This document shows positions 14,887 through 22,752 of a stretch of 52,787 bases of DNA, piece after piece. This stretch comes from an uncultured Bacteroidia bacterium. Its GTDB lineage: Bacteria; Bacteroidota; Bacteroidia; Bacteroidales; F082. The position numbers and the translations under genes are program-made. Positions within the stretch are counted from its first letter, which is position 1; each line of letters begins with the position of its first letter. Location: the NCBI GenBank assembly GCA_902791165.1, contig CADAVB010000022.1, positions 1-52,787 on the forward strand, given 5' to 3'. The notes beneath the pieces are model-generated. The model did not search any database. It was given only the letters and a program-made list of their open reading frames with translations, and was not told where the DNA came from.

Positions 14887-17877
14887 CTATTCCTCATACG
14901 CTTTCAGCCCCGAAATCTCTTGTCCTGGCACTAACCGTTTCAGCAGCGGAACAAGGTCATTCATCAGTTCGGTTTCCTTGAGGGTGCGGTCACGCCAGCC
15001 CAATTCCAAAGGCTCAAGCAAGTCGTTCAATTTCTCGCCATTGAAAATCTTGCGATCTACAATGTCGTTCACGAAAGTCTGCAACGAGGCTACATTCAAA
15101 TCATGCTTTTCGGCAATGGCTTTCAGTTCCTTGGCGTATTTCTCCGTTTTGAAATCCTCGTAGCCGTTCCTGATTTCATCTTCAGTCTTACCATTCACAC
15201 CATCGAGGCTGTCAATATAGGCAATAATGTCCTCACGGTCGTCAAGTAGGTTGGCACTCGAACGAATCAGGTTGACCAATTCCTCTTTGGTCATCTTCCA
15301 CTTGGCAGGTTGACCCATATACCGCGAAATCAACTCCATAATATAGTCGTAGTCAATCAAGGCGGAAGCGAACAAGACAAACTCGAAATCGAGGTCTTCC
15401 ACCTCGTTCGAAACATCCGTGCTTGTTTTCTCTCGTCGAGTTGTCAGTTCACGGGCAATGTCAAGATACGCCCCTCTAAAAGCACGCAAGTCATCCTCCG
15501 TAAAACCATATTGAGGTTGTTGCTCCGCTGCATAAGACGGGCCGTTTTCATCTTCAACTTCCACAAGGTCAGTATATTGGTCGAGTTGTGTCTTGAGCCG
15601 CTGCACCTCCTTGAAGTGGTTGATGAAATCGGCCTTGGCAGCATCACCCTTCAGGTTGGGAACTTCCTCTGCCTTGAAGTCCAAATCGTGAAGCGTCATA
15701 AAGTCGCGCAAACTGTTCACAGCCTCATAATACTTCTTCTTGATGGCCGATGCAGGTTCAACCAGCCAAATCTGGCGGGCTTCTTCCTTCTTTTCGCCCG
15801 AGAACAGAGCAATAGCAGCGTCCACGGCTTCCTGTTGGCTGCGGAAATCAAGAATGTTACCGTAAGGCTTGCTGTCGTTCAAGATACGGTTGGTGCGCGA
15901 AAACGCTTGCACCAAACCATGGTATTTCAGGTTTTTATCGACATACAGCGTGTTTAGGTACTTGGAATCGAAGCCTGTCAGCAGCATATCCACCACAATC
16001 GTAATGTCTATCTTGTTCTCGTGAGCGTAATCCTTGTTGCTGTATTGCTGGTTCTTGATGCGTTGCTGTACGTCCTGATAATAGGCATCGAACTCGCTCA
16101 CGGAATGGTTGGTGCCAAACTGCTTGTTGTAATCGGCAATGATGGTCATCAATGCGGCCTTCTTCTGGTCGGGCTCTTGCTCGTTGTCTTTCTGCTCCTG
16201 TGGCAAATCCTCTTGAATCTGTTGGATGTCGCGGTTGCCTTCGGCGGGCGGCGAAAACACGCAGGCAATGTTCAAAGGATCGTAATCGCTGTCCAATTCC
16301 ATTTTTTTTGCTTGGGCATCTTTGAACAAATTGTAATACTCAATGGCCTCGTTGATGGAACCTGTGGCAAACAAAGCGTTGAAGCGTCCTTCGTTGGTTG
16401 CAGCGTGGTGTTTCGCCAAAATCGCCTTCACTATGGCGGATTTCTTCACCGTATCGCCCACCATGTCCGCTTTATCGGGCTTGAAATAATCCACGTGGAA
16501 ACGCAGCACATTGCGATCGTCGATGGCATTGGTAATTGTGTAGGCGTGAAGCTCTTTCTCAAACACATCCTTGGTTGTCATAAATTGTGCTTCCTCACCA
16601 GTGATTTGTGTGTAGGAGGCATTCGCTTCAAAAATTGGCGTCCCCGTAAAACCAAACAATTGTGCATTTGGGAAGAACTCCTCAATGGCCTTGTGATTGT
16701 CGCCAAATTGCGAGCGGTGACATTCGTCAAAAATAAAGACGATGCGTTTATCTTTCAACGGCATCAAACGCTCTTGGTAATTGCGACGGTTTTTCGGGTC
16801 GAGGGCGATACCCAATTTTTGAATGGTGGTGACAATGATTTTGTCTGAATAATCCTCGGAAAGCATTCGGCGCACAAGTGCATCGGTGTTGGTGTTTTCC
16901 TCCACACAACCATCTTGAAACTTGTTAAATTCCTCGCGTGTCTGCTTGTCAAGGTCTTTGCGGTCCACCACAAACAGGCATTTCTCCACATCGGGATTGT
17001 CTTTCATCAGCGTCGAGGCCTTGAACGAGGTGAGTGTCTTGCCGCTACCCGTGGTGTGCCAGATGTAGCCGTTGCCTCGGTTCTCGTTGATGCAACTGAC
17101 AATCGCCTTCACCGCATAAATCTGATAGGGGCGCATCATCAGCACCTTCCTTTCAGAAGTCACCAAAACCATATAGCGGCTGATCATCTCGCCCAAACGG
17201 CACTTTTGCAGGAAAACATCCGAAAAGGCCTCTAACCCCGTAATCTTATTGTTATCCTTATCAGCCCACTGATAAACAGGCAAATATTTTTCCTCTGCAT
17301 TGAAATTGAAATGTTCCTTGTTGTTATTGGCAAAATAATAGGTATTGTGCTGATTGCTGACAATAAACATCTGCATGAAGCACAGCAACGAATTGGTATA
17401 GCCATTACCGACATCATTCTTGTAATCAACAATCTGCTGCATGGCACGGCGTGGACTGACATCCAAAGTCTTCAACTCAATCTGAACAACGGGCAAGCCG
17501 TTAATGAGCAAAATGACATCGTAACGCTGGAAACTGTTGCGCGTGTTAATTCGCAACTGATGAATGACCTCGTAATCGTTTTTGCACCAGTCTTTTATGT
17601 TCACCAATGAATACTGAAGCGGCGTGCCGTCCTCGCGAATGAACGTATTGCGCTCACGCAAGCGTTTCGAAGCATTGAACACATCCGCATCCGTGATTTC
17701 CTCCAACAAACGTGCAAACTCGTTGTCGGTCAGATGACAGCGGTTCAATGCTTGGAACTTCTCGCGGAAATTGCGCTCCAACGAATCACGGTCGTTGATG
17801 TCGGGGCGATATACGTATTTCAGGTTCTCGCTTAAATAGCGGATAAATCGGTCTTCTATTTGCTTTTCAAGTGCCAT
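14887..17877 (-). CDS. hsdR: Type I restriction endonuclease subunit R
   Basis: 996 aa, first gene of the operon. The N-terminal nuclease has RYDVILLINGLPVVQIELK with D120, E134 and K136 as the PD-(D/E)xK core. The SF2 translocase follows: Walker A TTGSGKT (275-281), the DEAD-like box FIFDECHRSQF, FTGTPIF, and motif VI QAFSRTNRI. The C-terminal helical region links to HsdM. HsdR translocates and cuts unmodified DNA when bound to HsdM/HsdS. Length is normal. Its composition resembles the host. Having hsdR first and hsdM last in one transcript is unusual; most hsd operons keep hsdM and hsdS adjacent. Confidence 0.95.
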   Translation of the reverse strand: MALEKQIEDRFIRYLSENLKYVYRPDINDRDSLERNFREKFQALNRCHLTDNEFARLLEEITDADVFNASKRLRERNTFIREDGTPLQYSLVNIKDWCKNDYEVIHQLRINTRNSFQRYDVILLINGLPVVQIELKTLDVSPRRAMQQIVDYKNDVGNGYTNSLLCFMQMFIVSNQHNTYYFANNNKEHFNFNAEEKYLPVYQWADKDNNKITGLEAFSDVFLQKCRLGEMISRYMVLVTSERKVLMMRPYQIYAVKAIVSCINENRGNGYIWHTTGSGKTLTSFKASTLMKDNPDVEKCLFVVDRKDLDKQTREEFNKFQDGCVEENTNTDALVRRMLSEDYSDKIIVTTIQKLGIALDPKNRRNYQERLMPLKDKRIVFIFDECHRSQFGDNHKAIEEFFPNAQLFGFTGTPIFEANASYTQITGEEAQFMTTKDVFEKELHAYTITNAIDDRNVLRFHVDYFKPDKADMVGDTVKKSAIVKAILAKHHAATNEGRFNALFATGSINEAIEYYNLFKDAQAKKMELDSDYDPLNIACVFSPPAEGNRDIQQIQEDLPQEQKDNEQEPDQKKAALMTIIADYNKQFGTNHSVSEFDAYYQDVQQRIKNQQYSNKDYAHENKIDITIVVDMLLTGFDSKYLNTLYVDKNLKYHGLVQAFSRTNRILNDSKPYGNILDFRSQQEAVDAAIALFSGEKKEEARQIWLVEPASAIKKKYYEAVNSLRDFMTLHDLDFKAEEVPNLKGDAAKADFINHFKEVQRLKTQLDQYTDLVEVEDENGPSYAAEQQPQYGFTEDDLRAFRGAYLDIARELTTRREKTSTDVSNEVEDLDFEFVLFASALIDYDYIMELISRYMGQPAKWKMTKEELVNLIRSSANLLDDREDIIAYIDSLDGVNGKTEDEIRNGYEDFKTEKYAKELKAIAEKHDLNVASLQTFVNDIVDRKIFNGEKLNDLLEPLELGWRDRTLKETELMNDLVPLLKRLVPGQEISGLKAYEE

Positions 17878-17904
17878 ATCAACCTAACTTTGCATAAACG
17901 ACCA

Positions 17905-17912
17905 CAAAAGTA
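17905..17912 (-). promoter_or_regulatory. TAnnTTTG box for the hsdR operon
   Basis: TACTTTTG on the minus strand, 27 bases before the hsdR ATG at 17877. It is the only such box I found upstream of the five genes, supporting a single transcript. No -33 TTG at standard distance. Confidence 0.5.
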
Positions 17913-18001
17913 CGAACTTTTTCCAAAAACCATCCTTAATATATACAATTGCTTTCAAAAAAAACTCACGAACCTCCCATCTCACCATTCGATTTTTTTT
18001 G

Positions 18002-18009
18002 TATCTTTG
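18002..18009 (+). promoter_or_regulatory. TAnnTTTG box for the M20 dipeptidase
   Basis: TATCTTTG, 48 bases before the ATG at 18058. Its position excludes longer upstream starts in this frame. Confidence 0.5.
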
Positions 18010-18057
18010 CCCACAATCTTGAAATCTTCAAATCTTGAAATTCCAAATTCAATAATT

Positions 18058-19434
18058 ATGCAAATCACCAACAACTACATCGAAGCCAACAAGGAGCGTT
18101 TCCTTGAGGAATTGTTTGACCTGATCAGAATCCCGTCCATCAGCTCGGAATCGGCGCACAAGCCCGACATGATCCGCTGTGCCGAGTGCTGGCGCGACCA
18201 TCTTTTGAAAGCCGGTGCCGACAAGGCAGAGGTGATGCCCACCGAGGGCAATCCCATCGTCTATGGCGAGAAAACCATCGACCCGAAACTGCCTACCGTG
18301 CTGGTTTACGGCCACTACGACGTGATGCCCGTCGATCCCATCGACCTGTGGCACACCGACCCGTTTGAGCCTGTCGTCAAAGACGGAAAAATCTGGGCTC
18401 GCGGCGCCGACGACGACAAAGGCCAGTCGTTCATGCACGCCAAAGCCTTTGAAACGATGGTGAAAACCAACACTTTGCCCTGCAATGTAAAGTTCATGCT
18501 CGAAGGCGAAGAGGAAATCGGCTCGGGCAGCCTCTCGAAGTGGATTGAGGAGTACAAAGACCTCGTGAAGGCCGACGTCATCCTCGTTTCCGACACCTCG
18601 ATGATTGCCACCGACGTGCCAAGCATCACCACGGGCTTGCGCGGCTTGGCCTATTGGGAAATCGAGGTCACCGGACCCAACGCCGACCTCCATTCTGGTT
18701 TGTTTGGCGGCAGTGTGGCCAACCCGCTCAACACCTTGTGCGAGATGATTGCCAAATGCACCGACGAGAACAACCACATCACCATTCCGCATTTCTACGA
18801 CGACGTGATTGAATGTTCCGCCCGCGAGCGCGAACTGCTCAACATGGCGCCTTACAGCGAGGACGACTACAAGAAGAGCCTCGGTGTGAAGGCTTTGCGC
18901 GGCGAGGAAGGCTACACCAAGATCGAGCGCGTGGGCGTGCGTCCCAGCTTCGACCTTTGCGGAATGTGGGGCGGCTACACGGGCGAAGGCTCCAAGACCG
19001 TGCTGCCTTCGAAAGCCTACGCCAAACTCTCCTGCCGCCTCGTGCCGAACCAAAACCACGAGAAGATTGCCGAGTTGGTGAAGGACTACCTCGAAAAGAA
19101 CGCTCCCGACTACGTCACGGTGAAGGTCACGCCGCTGCATGGCGGTCAGGCCTACGGCTGCCCCATCGACCTGCCGGCTTACAAGGCCGCCGAAGCCGCC
19201 TACATGGACACCTACGGCAAACTGCCCATCCCGATGCGCTCGGGCGGAAGCATCCCGATCATCGCGAGATTCGAGGAAGTGTTGGGCATCAAGTCCATCC
19301 TGATGGGCTTCGGCCTCGGCGAAGACGCCATCCACTCGCCCAACGAGAACTACCGCCTCGACCACTTCTACAAGGGCATCGAGACGATTATCGCTTTCTA
19401 TCAGCACTTTGCGAAGGGCGGGGAATTGGCTTAA
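18058..19434 (+). CDS. M20-family dipeptidase
   Basis: 458 aa from the ATG at 18058. A longer open frame reaches back past the promoter box and is not credible. The M20/M28 metallopeptidase signatures are present in order: VLVYGHYDVMP (zinc ligand His/Asp, about 80-90), WARGADDDKGQ (bridging Asp), EGEEEIGS (catalytic Glu pair), DLHSGLFGG in the dimerisation lid, and a late His in DAIHSPNE. The GLFGGSVANP form of the lid is that of the CNDP/carnosinase-like dipeptidase subgroup. Likely a cytosolic dipeptide hydrolase, since there is no signal peptide. It stands alone between the R-M operon (divergent) and a bidirectional terminator. Confidence 0.9.
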   Translation: MQITNNYIEANKERFLEELFDLIRIPSISSESAHKPDMIRCAECWRDHLLKAGADKAEVMPTEGNPIVYGEKTIDPKLPTVLVYGHYDVMPVDPIDLWHTDPFEPVVKDGKIWARGADDDKGQSFMHAKAFETMVKTNTLPCNVKFMLEGEEEIGSGSLSKWIEEYKDLVKADVILVSDTSMIATDVPSITTGLRGLAYWEIEVTGPNADLHSGLFGGSVANPLNTLCEMIAKCTDENNHITIPHFYDDVIECSARERELLNMAPYSEDDYKKSLGVKALRGEEGYTKIERVGVRPSFDLCGMWGGYTGEGSKTVLPSKAYAKLSCRLVPNQNHEKIAELVKDYLEKNAPDYVTVKVTPLHGGQAYGCPIDLPAYKAAEAAYMDTYGKLPIPMRSGGSIPIIARFEEVLGIKSILMGFGLGEDAIHSPNENYRLDHFYKGIETIIAFYQHFAKGGELA

Positions 19435-19456
19435 ACAATTGAAAAACACAGAATTG

Positions 19457-19488
19457 AAAAAGAGCGGCCAACACCGCTCTTTTTCGTT
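19457..19488 (+). terminator. Bidirectional terminator between the dipeptidase and ABC permease genes
   Basis: Perfect 11-base stem 19457-19467 with 19474-19484 and a 6-base loop. A runs on the left and T runs on the right make it functional in both directions for the two converging genes. Confidence 0.88.
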
Positions 19489-20669
19489 TATTTCGAGAAC
19501 ATCACCTTCTCGCTGTCGAACATCCGCGTGAGAATCCAAATGCCCAAAGCCGTGTAGAGCACGTTGGTGACAATGGTGACGACGACCGCCGCCATCGACG
19601 CCTCGTGGGCAAAGACCTGTGACATACAGAGCACGCTGTTGTAAACCGGAATGGCAAAATATGCGAGATTAGTCACTTCTGTGCCCGACATCATCGGCAA
19701 CATCCCGACCAACATCACCACAATCATCAAAGGTGCCATGATGGTGGAAGCCGCCTTCACCGATTTGGCGTAGGCAGAAACGATGGACGCAACCGAAACC
19801 AAAATCAGTATAGTACTGAAAATCAACAATAAAAGCACAACATAATCAGTGGCTTGGTAGATATTGGCATCCATGCCCAACTCGTCGGCACGAATCAGTT
19901 TGGGAAGCGAGAGCATCATGCCCGTGAAACTCGACAAGCCGCTCAACATGGAAAAAAGCGAGAGGCTCAGCACCTTGCCCAAGGCCAACTCGCGGCGTTT
20001 CAACGGCGTGACCAACAAAGTGGCAATCGTTCCGCGTTCCTTCTCGCCCGCTATGGACGGCGGCGCGATGGACATGCAACCCATGAACGCCACCATAAGC
20101 AACAGCATCGGAATCAGTTTGCTGAAGAGATTGCCCACCACATCCTCGTTGGAAGCAAGGTCGAACACAGCCGACTCGTCATCGGAGGCGTTGATGTCGA
20201 AGCGGTTGCAGTACATGTTTTCGTAAGCGTTCAAGGTGGCACTCACCATCGTATAGGCTTGCTGCGACGACTCCGAAGCCGAATTGTAGAGCAGCTGCAC
20301 ATTCGGCGCGGGCAAACCGCTCGCCGGGTCGTATTGGGCAGTCAGCGAATCGAAGCCTTCGGGGAACGCGAGCACGGCAAACTTGCTTTCCTTCAAGGCG
20401 AGTTTTCCGCGAAGTTGCTCGAAATCAACGTCCTCAGTCACCATGTCCAAAGGCAAAGCCTCCAACATCTGGTGCAGGCTTTCAGGCATATTCTCCACAT
20501 AAAGCGTGGCACGGTCCAAGTCCTTGGGTTCCATAAAGTTGCTGCCCATGAAGGAATAGATGAGGTAAATCATCAAACCCGGCATGACGACCGTAGTGAG
20601 CAGCATGGTGCGGTCGCCGAAAAAACGGGCGCACTCCTTTTTTATAATTGTCCAAGTGTTGTTTTTCAT
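19488..20669 (-). CDS. ABC-2 type transporter permease (NatB-like)
   Basis: 393 aa from the ATG at 20669, whose A is the last base of the upstream stop (TGATG); a GTG directly before it is less likely. One N-terminal membrane helix (about 22-42) is followed by a large extracytoplasmic domain (about 50-180) and five further hydrophobic helices, with the conserved GEKERGTIATLLVTPLKRRELALGK motif of ABC-2 permeases. This layout is that of NatB/YhaP-type exporters. It pairs with the ATPase encoded just upstream. The substrate, perhaps Na+ or a small molecule, cannot be told. Confidence 0.88.
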   Translation of the reverse strand: MKNNTWTIIKKECARFFGDRTMLLTTVVMPGLMIYLIYSFMGSNFMEPKDLDRATLYVENMPESLHQMLEALPLDMVTEDVDFEQLRGKLALKESKFAVLAFPEGFDSLTAQYDPASGLPAPNVQLLYNSASESSQQAYTMVSATLNAYENMYCNRFDINASDDESAVFDLASNEDVVGNLFSKLIPMLLLMVAFMGCMSIAPPSIAGEKERGTIATLLVTPLKRRELALGKVLSLSLFSMLSGLSSFTGMMLSLPKLIRADELGMDANIYQATDYVVLLLLIFSTILILVSVASIVSAYAKSVKAASTIMAPLMIVVMLVGMLPMMSGTEVTNLAYFAIPVYNSVLCMSQVFAHEASMAAVVVTIVTNVLYTALGIWILTRMFDSEKVMFSK

Positions 20670-21445
20670 CACTCCAGCCCTCCTTTCTTGGTTTTGTAAA
20701 TGTCGAAGAAGCGGTCTTCAAGCGACTTTCCGCCGCAGATGCCCTGCAAGGTGTCGCAATGTGTCATTTGCCCGTCGATGATGATGCCCACGCGGTCGCA
20801 AAGGCGTTCCACAAGGCTGAAAATATGGGTGCTGAGGATGATGGTCTTGCCTTGTTCGCGCAACTCTAAAAGGTAGTCGGTAACGGTGCGGGCGGTCAGC
20901 ACGTCCAAGCCGTTGGTAGGCTCGTCGAAGATGACAAACTCCGGGGCGTGCACCAACGAAACCACCAATGAGGTTTTCTGCTTCATACCCGTGGAAAGGT
21001 TGGCGACCTTCACCTCGGCGAACTTGTCGATGCCAAAACGCTCAAAGAGTTTGGCCTTGCGTTTGGCAACGACTTCTGGGTCGATTCCATAGAGTTGTGA
21101 GAAGAAGTCGAAGAGGTAATTCGGCGTGAAGAAGTCCTCCAATTTCAGTTCGGAGGTCAGGAAGCCGATTTTCGCCCTGACCTGTTCGGGTTGGCTCACG
21201 ATGGAGCAACCGTCAATGAAAGCGTCGCCTTTGTCGGGGGCAATCAAGGTGGCCAACATGCGCAATGTGGTGGTCTTGCCGGCACCGTTGGGACCGAGCA
21301 GACCGAAAATCTCGCCTTTGTTGGCAGTAAACGAAAGGTTATCGACCGCCACAATCTCCTTGCGGTCCGTCCCTTCGATTTGTTGTTGCTTGCGCGAGAG
21401 CCGAAACGTCTTGCTCAGACCCTCTACGCGTAGGATTTCGTTCAT
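20669..21445 (-). CDS. ABC transporter ATP-binding protein (NatA-like)
   Basis: 258 aa. Walker A GPNGAGKTT (about 52-60), Q-loop region, signature LSTGMKQK, Walker B VIFDEPTNGLD and H-loop STHIFSLVE are all intact. The LSTGM signature and the short length are typical of exporter ATPases of the NatA/CcmA group. It is translationally coupled to the permease by a TGATG overlap and, together with it, forms a two-gene exporter operon. No clear TAnnTTTG box was found in the 78 bases upstream. Confidence 0.92.
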   Translation of the reverse strand: MNEILRVEGLSKTFRLSRKQQQIEGTDRKEIVAVDNLSFTANKGEIFGLLGPNGAGKTTTLRMLATLIAPDKGDAFIDGCSIVSQPEQVRAKIGFLTSELKLEDFFTPNYLFDFFSQLYGIDPEVVAKRKAKLFERFGIDKFAEVKVANLSTGMKQKTSLVVSLVHAPEFVIFDEPTNGLDVLTARTVTDYLLELREQGKTIILSTHIFSLVERLCDRVGIIIDGQMTHCDTLQGICGGKSLEDRFFDIYKTKKGGLE

Positions 21446-21523
21446 AGTATTCTATTTTGATAAATGCTCACAATTTATGTAAATCTAAAAATCGGATTTT
21501 ATGATTTGCATAAAAATGCTATT

Positions 21524-22741
21524 TCATTCCACCCCAAACAAACCCTTATACTGCTCCAAAAGATACTCATCCACCCAGTCATAATAAGCTTCAACGGACT
21601 TGAAACTCTTCGATTTACGAAGTCCGGCAAGGGCTTCATTCCCTTTGCGTATCACTTCTTCTTCAAGGGTTTGGATGCGCTGCATGATGCCTGTGCCTTG
21701 CTTGTTCATCAGCTGCGCAAGGTCGCCGTATGAGTTGGTGTTGCCGCTTTTGAGCGAGAAAACGCGGTCTTTCAGTTGCAGGCCCATCTCGTTCAGGCGG
21801 GAATGCCCCGTTCCGTCGTCCGCGACAAGGGCGGGCAATTTCCCCGAAGGCGTGAGTACCAACGGAATAGCCACGGTGGATAAGGGCCAGCCAACCATCG
21901 TCCAACTGACGGTGGCAAGCGGCGATTCGCCCGCCTTCACGCCCTGCACCATTATCACCGACGAGGTGGAATAGCGCGCAATGTAGTCATGGAAGGGGAA
22001 ATAGCGCGTATCATTCTCGTTCTCAGGCATAAAATCATACATATCAAGTTTCGTCACGCCGTGTTTCAGGTATCTTGAAATGGAAGTGATAAGGTAATCA
22101 TGCTCCAAATTGCCTTCCTTGCAAGCCTCGGCCATGAAATCGGTGATGGCGCAATAACGTTCCACACCCATGTCGAGTTTGTGGTTGCCCGTGGTGCCGA
22201 AATTGGTACGCATCAAATAACCGTCAGGAGCGACATTCGGGTCATTCACATCGAACTTCACATACTCGTAATTGCCTGTCTCATAATAGGCACAGCCGCC
22301 ATTGGCATCGAGGACGGCGAAGTTGGAATTGACCTCGCGGGGCTTTTTGACGGTGTCCAAAAGCCTCTCGAAATCCTCCAAGGTGGCGCAAAGCTCCAAA
22401 GCCTTGCGGATGAGGATGCCGTCGCCGTCGGTGTCGCCGCCGTCGCCGTTCAGGTTGAAGGCCGCCGTGTTGATGATGCCGAAACCGGCTTCATTGTGGC
22501 CGCCCCACACATTGACGGGCGCGGTGTCCTCAGCGTTCACCAAACCGATGTAACGGTAAACCAGTCCCTGCACGACAATCGTCATGTTGTGCAAAGTGCT
22601 GGTATCGCGGTTCTTAAATATCAAAGGACGACCGTCCTTCGTGGCCTTTCCGGAAACAATGACCGAGGTGCAGGCCAAAACAGGTTGCACCTCGGTCATC
22701 ACGGCTGCCAAAAGGAAAAGTGCTAACAAACGCTTTTTCAT
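21524..22741 (-). CDS. C45/choloylglycine-hydrolase-like N-terminal-nucleophile amidase
   Basis: 405 aa. A signal peptide of about 23 residues ends right before Cys24 (VLACTSVIVSGKATKDGRPL), followed by FKNRDT and NEAGFGIINTA. In the Ntn-hydrolases of the C45/C59/C69 groups the nucleophilic Cys becomes the N-terminus after processing, and here signal cleavage would expose it. Related enzymes hydrolyse linear amides (acyl-amino acids, carcinine, bile acid conjugates) or transfer acyl groups. The LAC sequence also weakly resembles a lipobox, so lipidation cannot be excluded. Exported location is likely either way. It follows dsbD by 11 bases and may share its transcript. Confidence 0.78.
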   Translation of the reverse strand: MKKRLLALFLLAAVMTEVQPVLACTSVIVSGKATKDGRPLIFKNRDTSTLHNMTIVVQGLVYRYIGLVNAEDTAPVNVWGGHNEAGFGIINTAAFNLNGDGGDTDGDGILIRKALELCATLEDFERLLDTVKKPREVNSNFAVLDANGGCAYYETGNYEYVKFDVNDPNVAPDGYLMRTNFGTTGNHKLDMGVERYCAITDFMAEACKEGNLEHDYLITSISRYLKHGVTKLDMYDFMPENENDTRYFPFHDYIARYSTSSVIMVQGVKAGESPLATVSWTMVGWPLSTVAIPLVLTPSGKLPALVADDGTGHSRLNEMGLQLKDRVFSLKSGNTNSYGDLAQLMNKQGTGIMQRIQTLEEEVIRKGNEALAGLRKSKSFKSVEAYYDWVDEYLLEQYKGLFGVE

Positions 22742-22752
22742 GGCAAGTCAAT

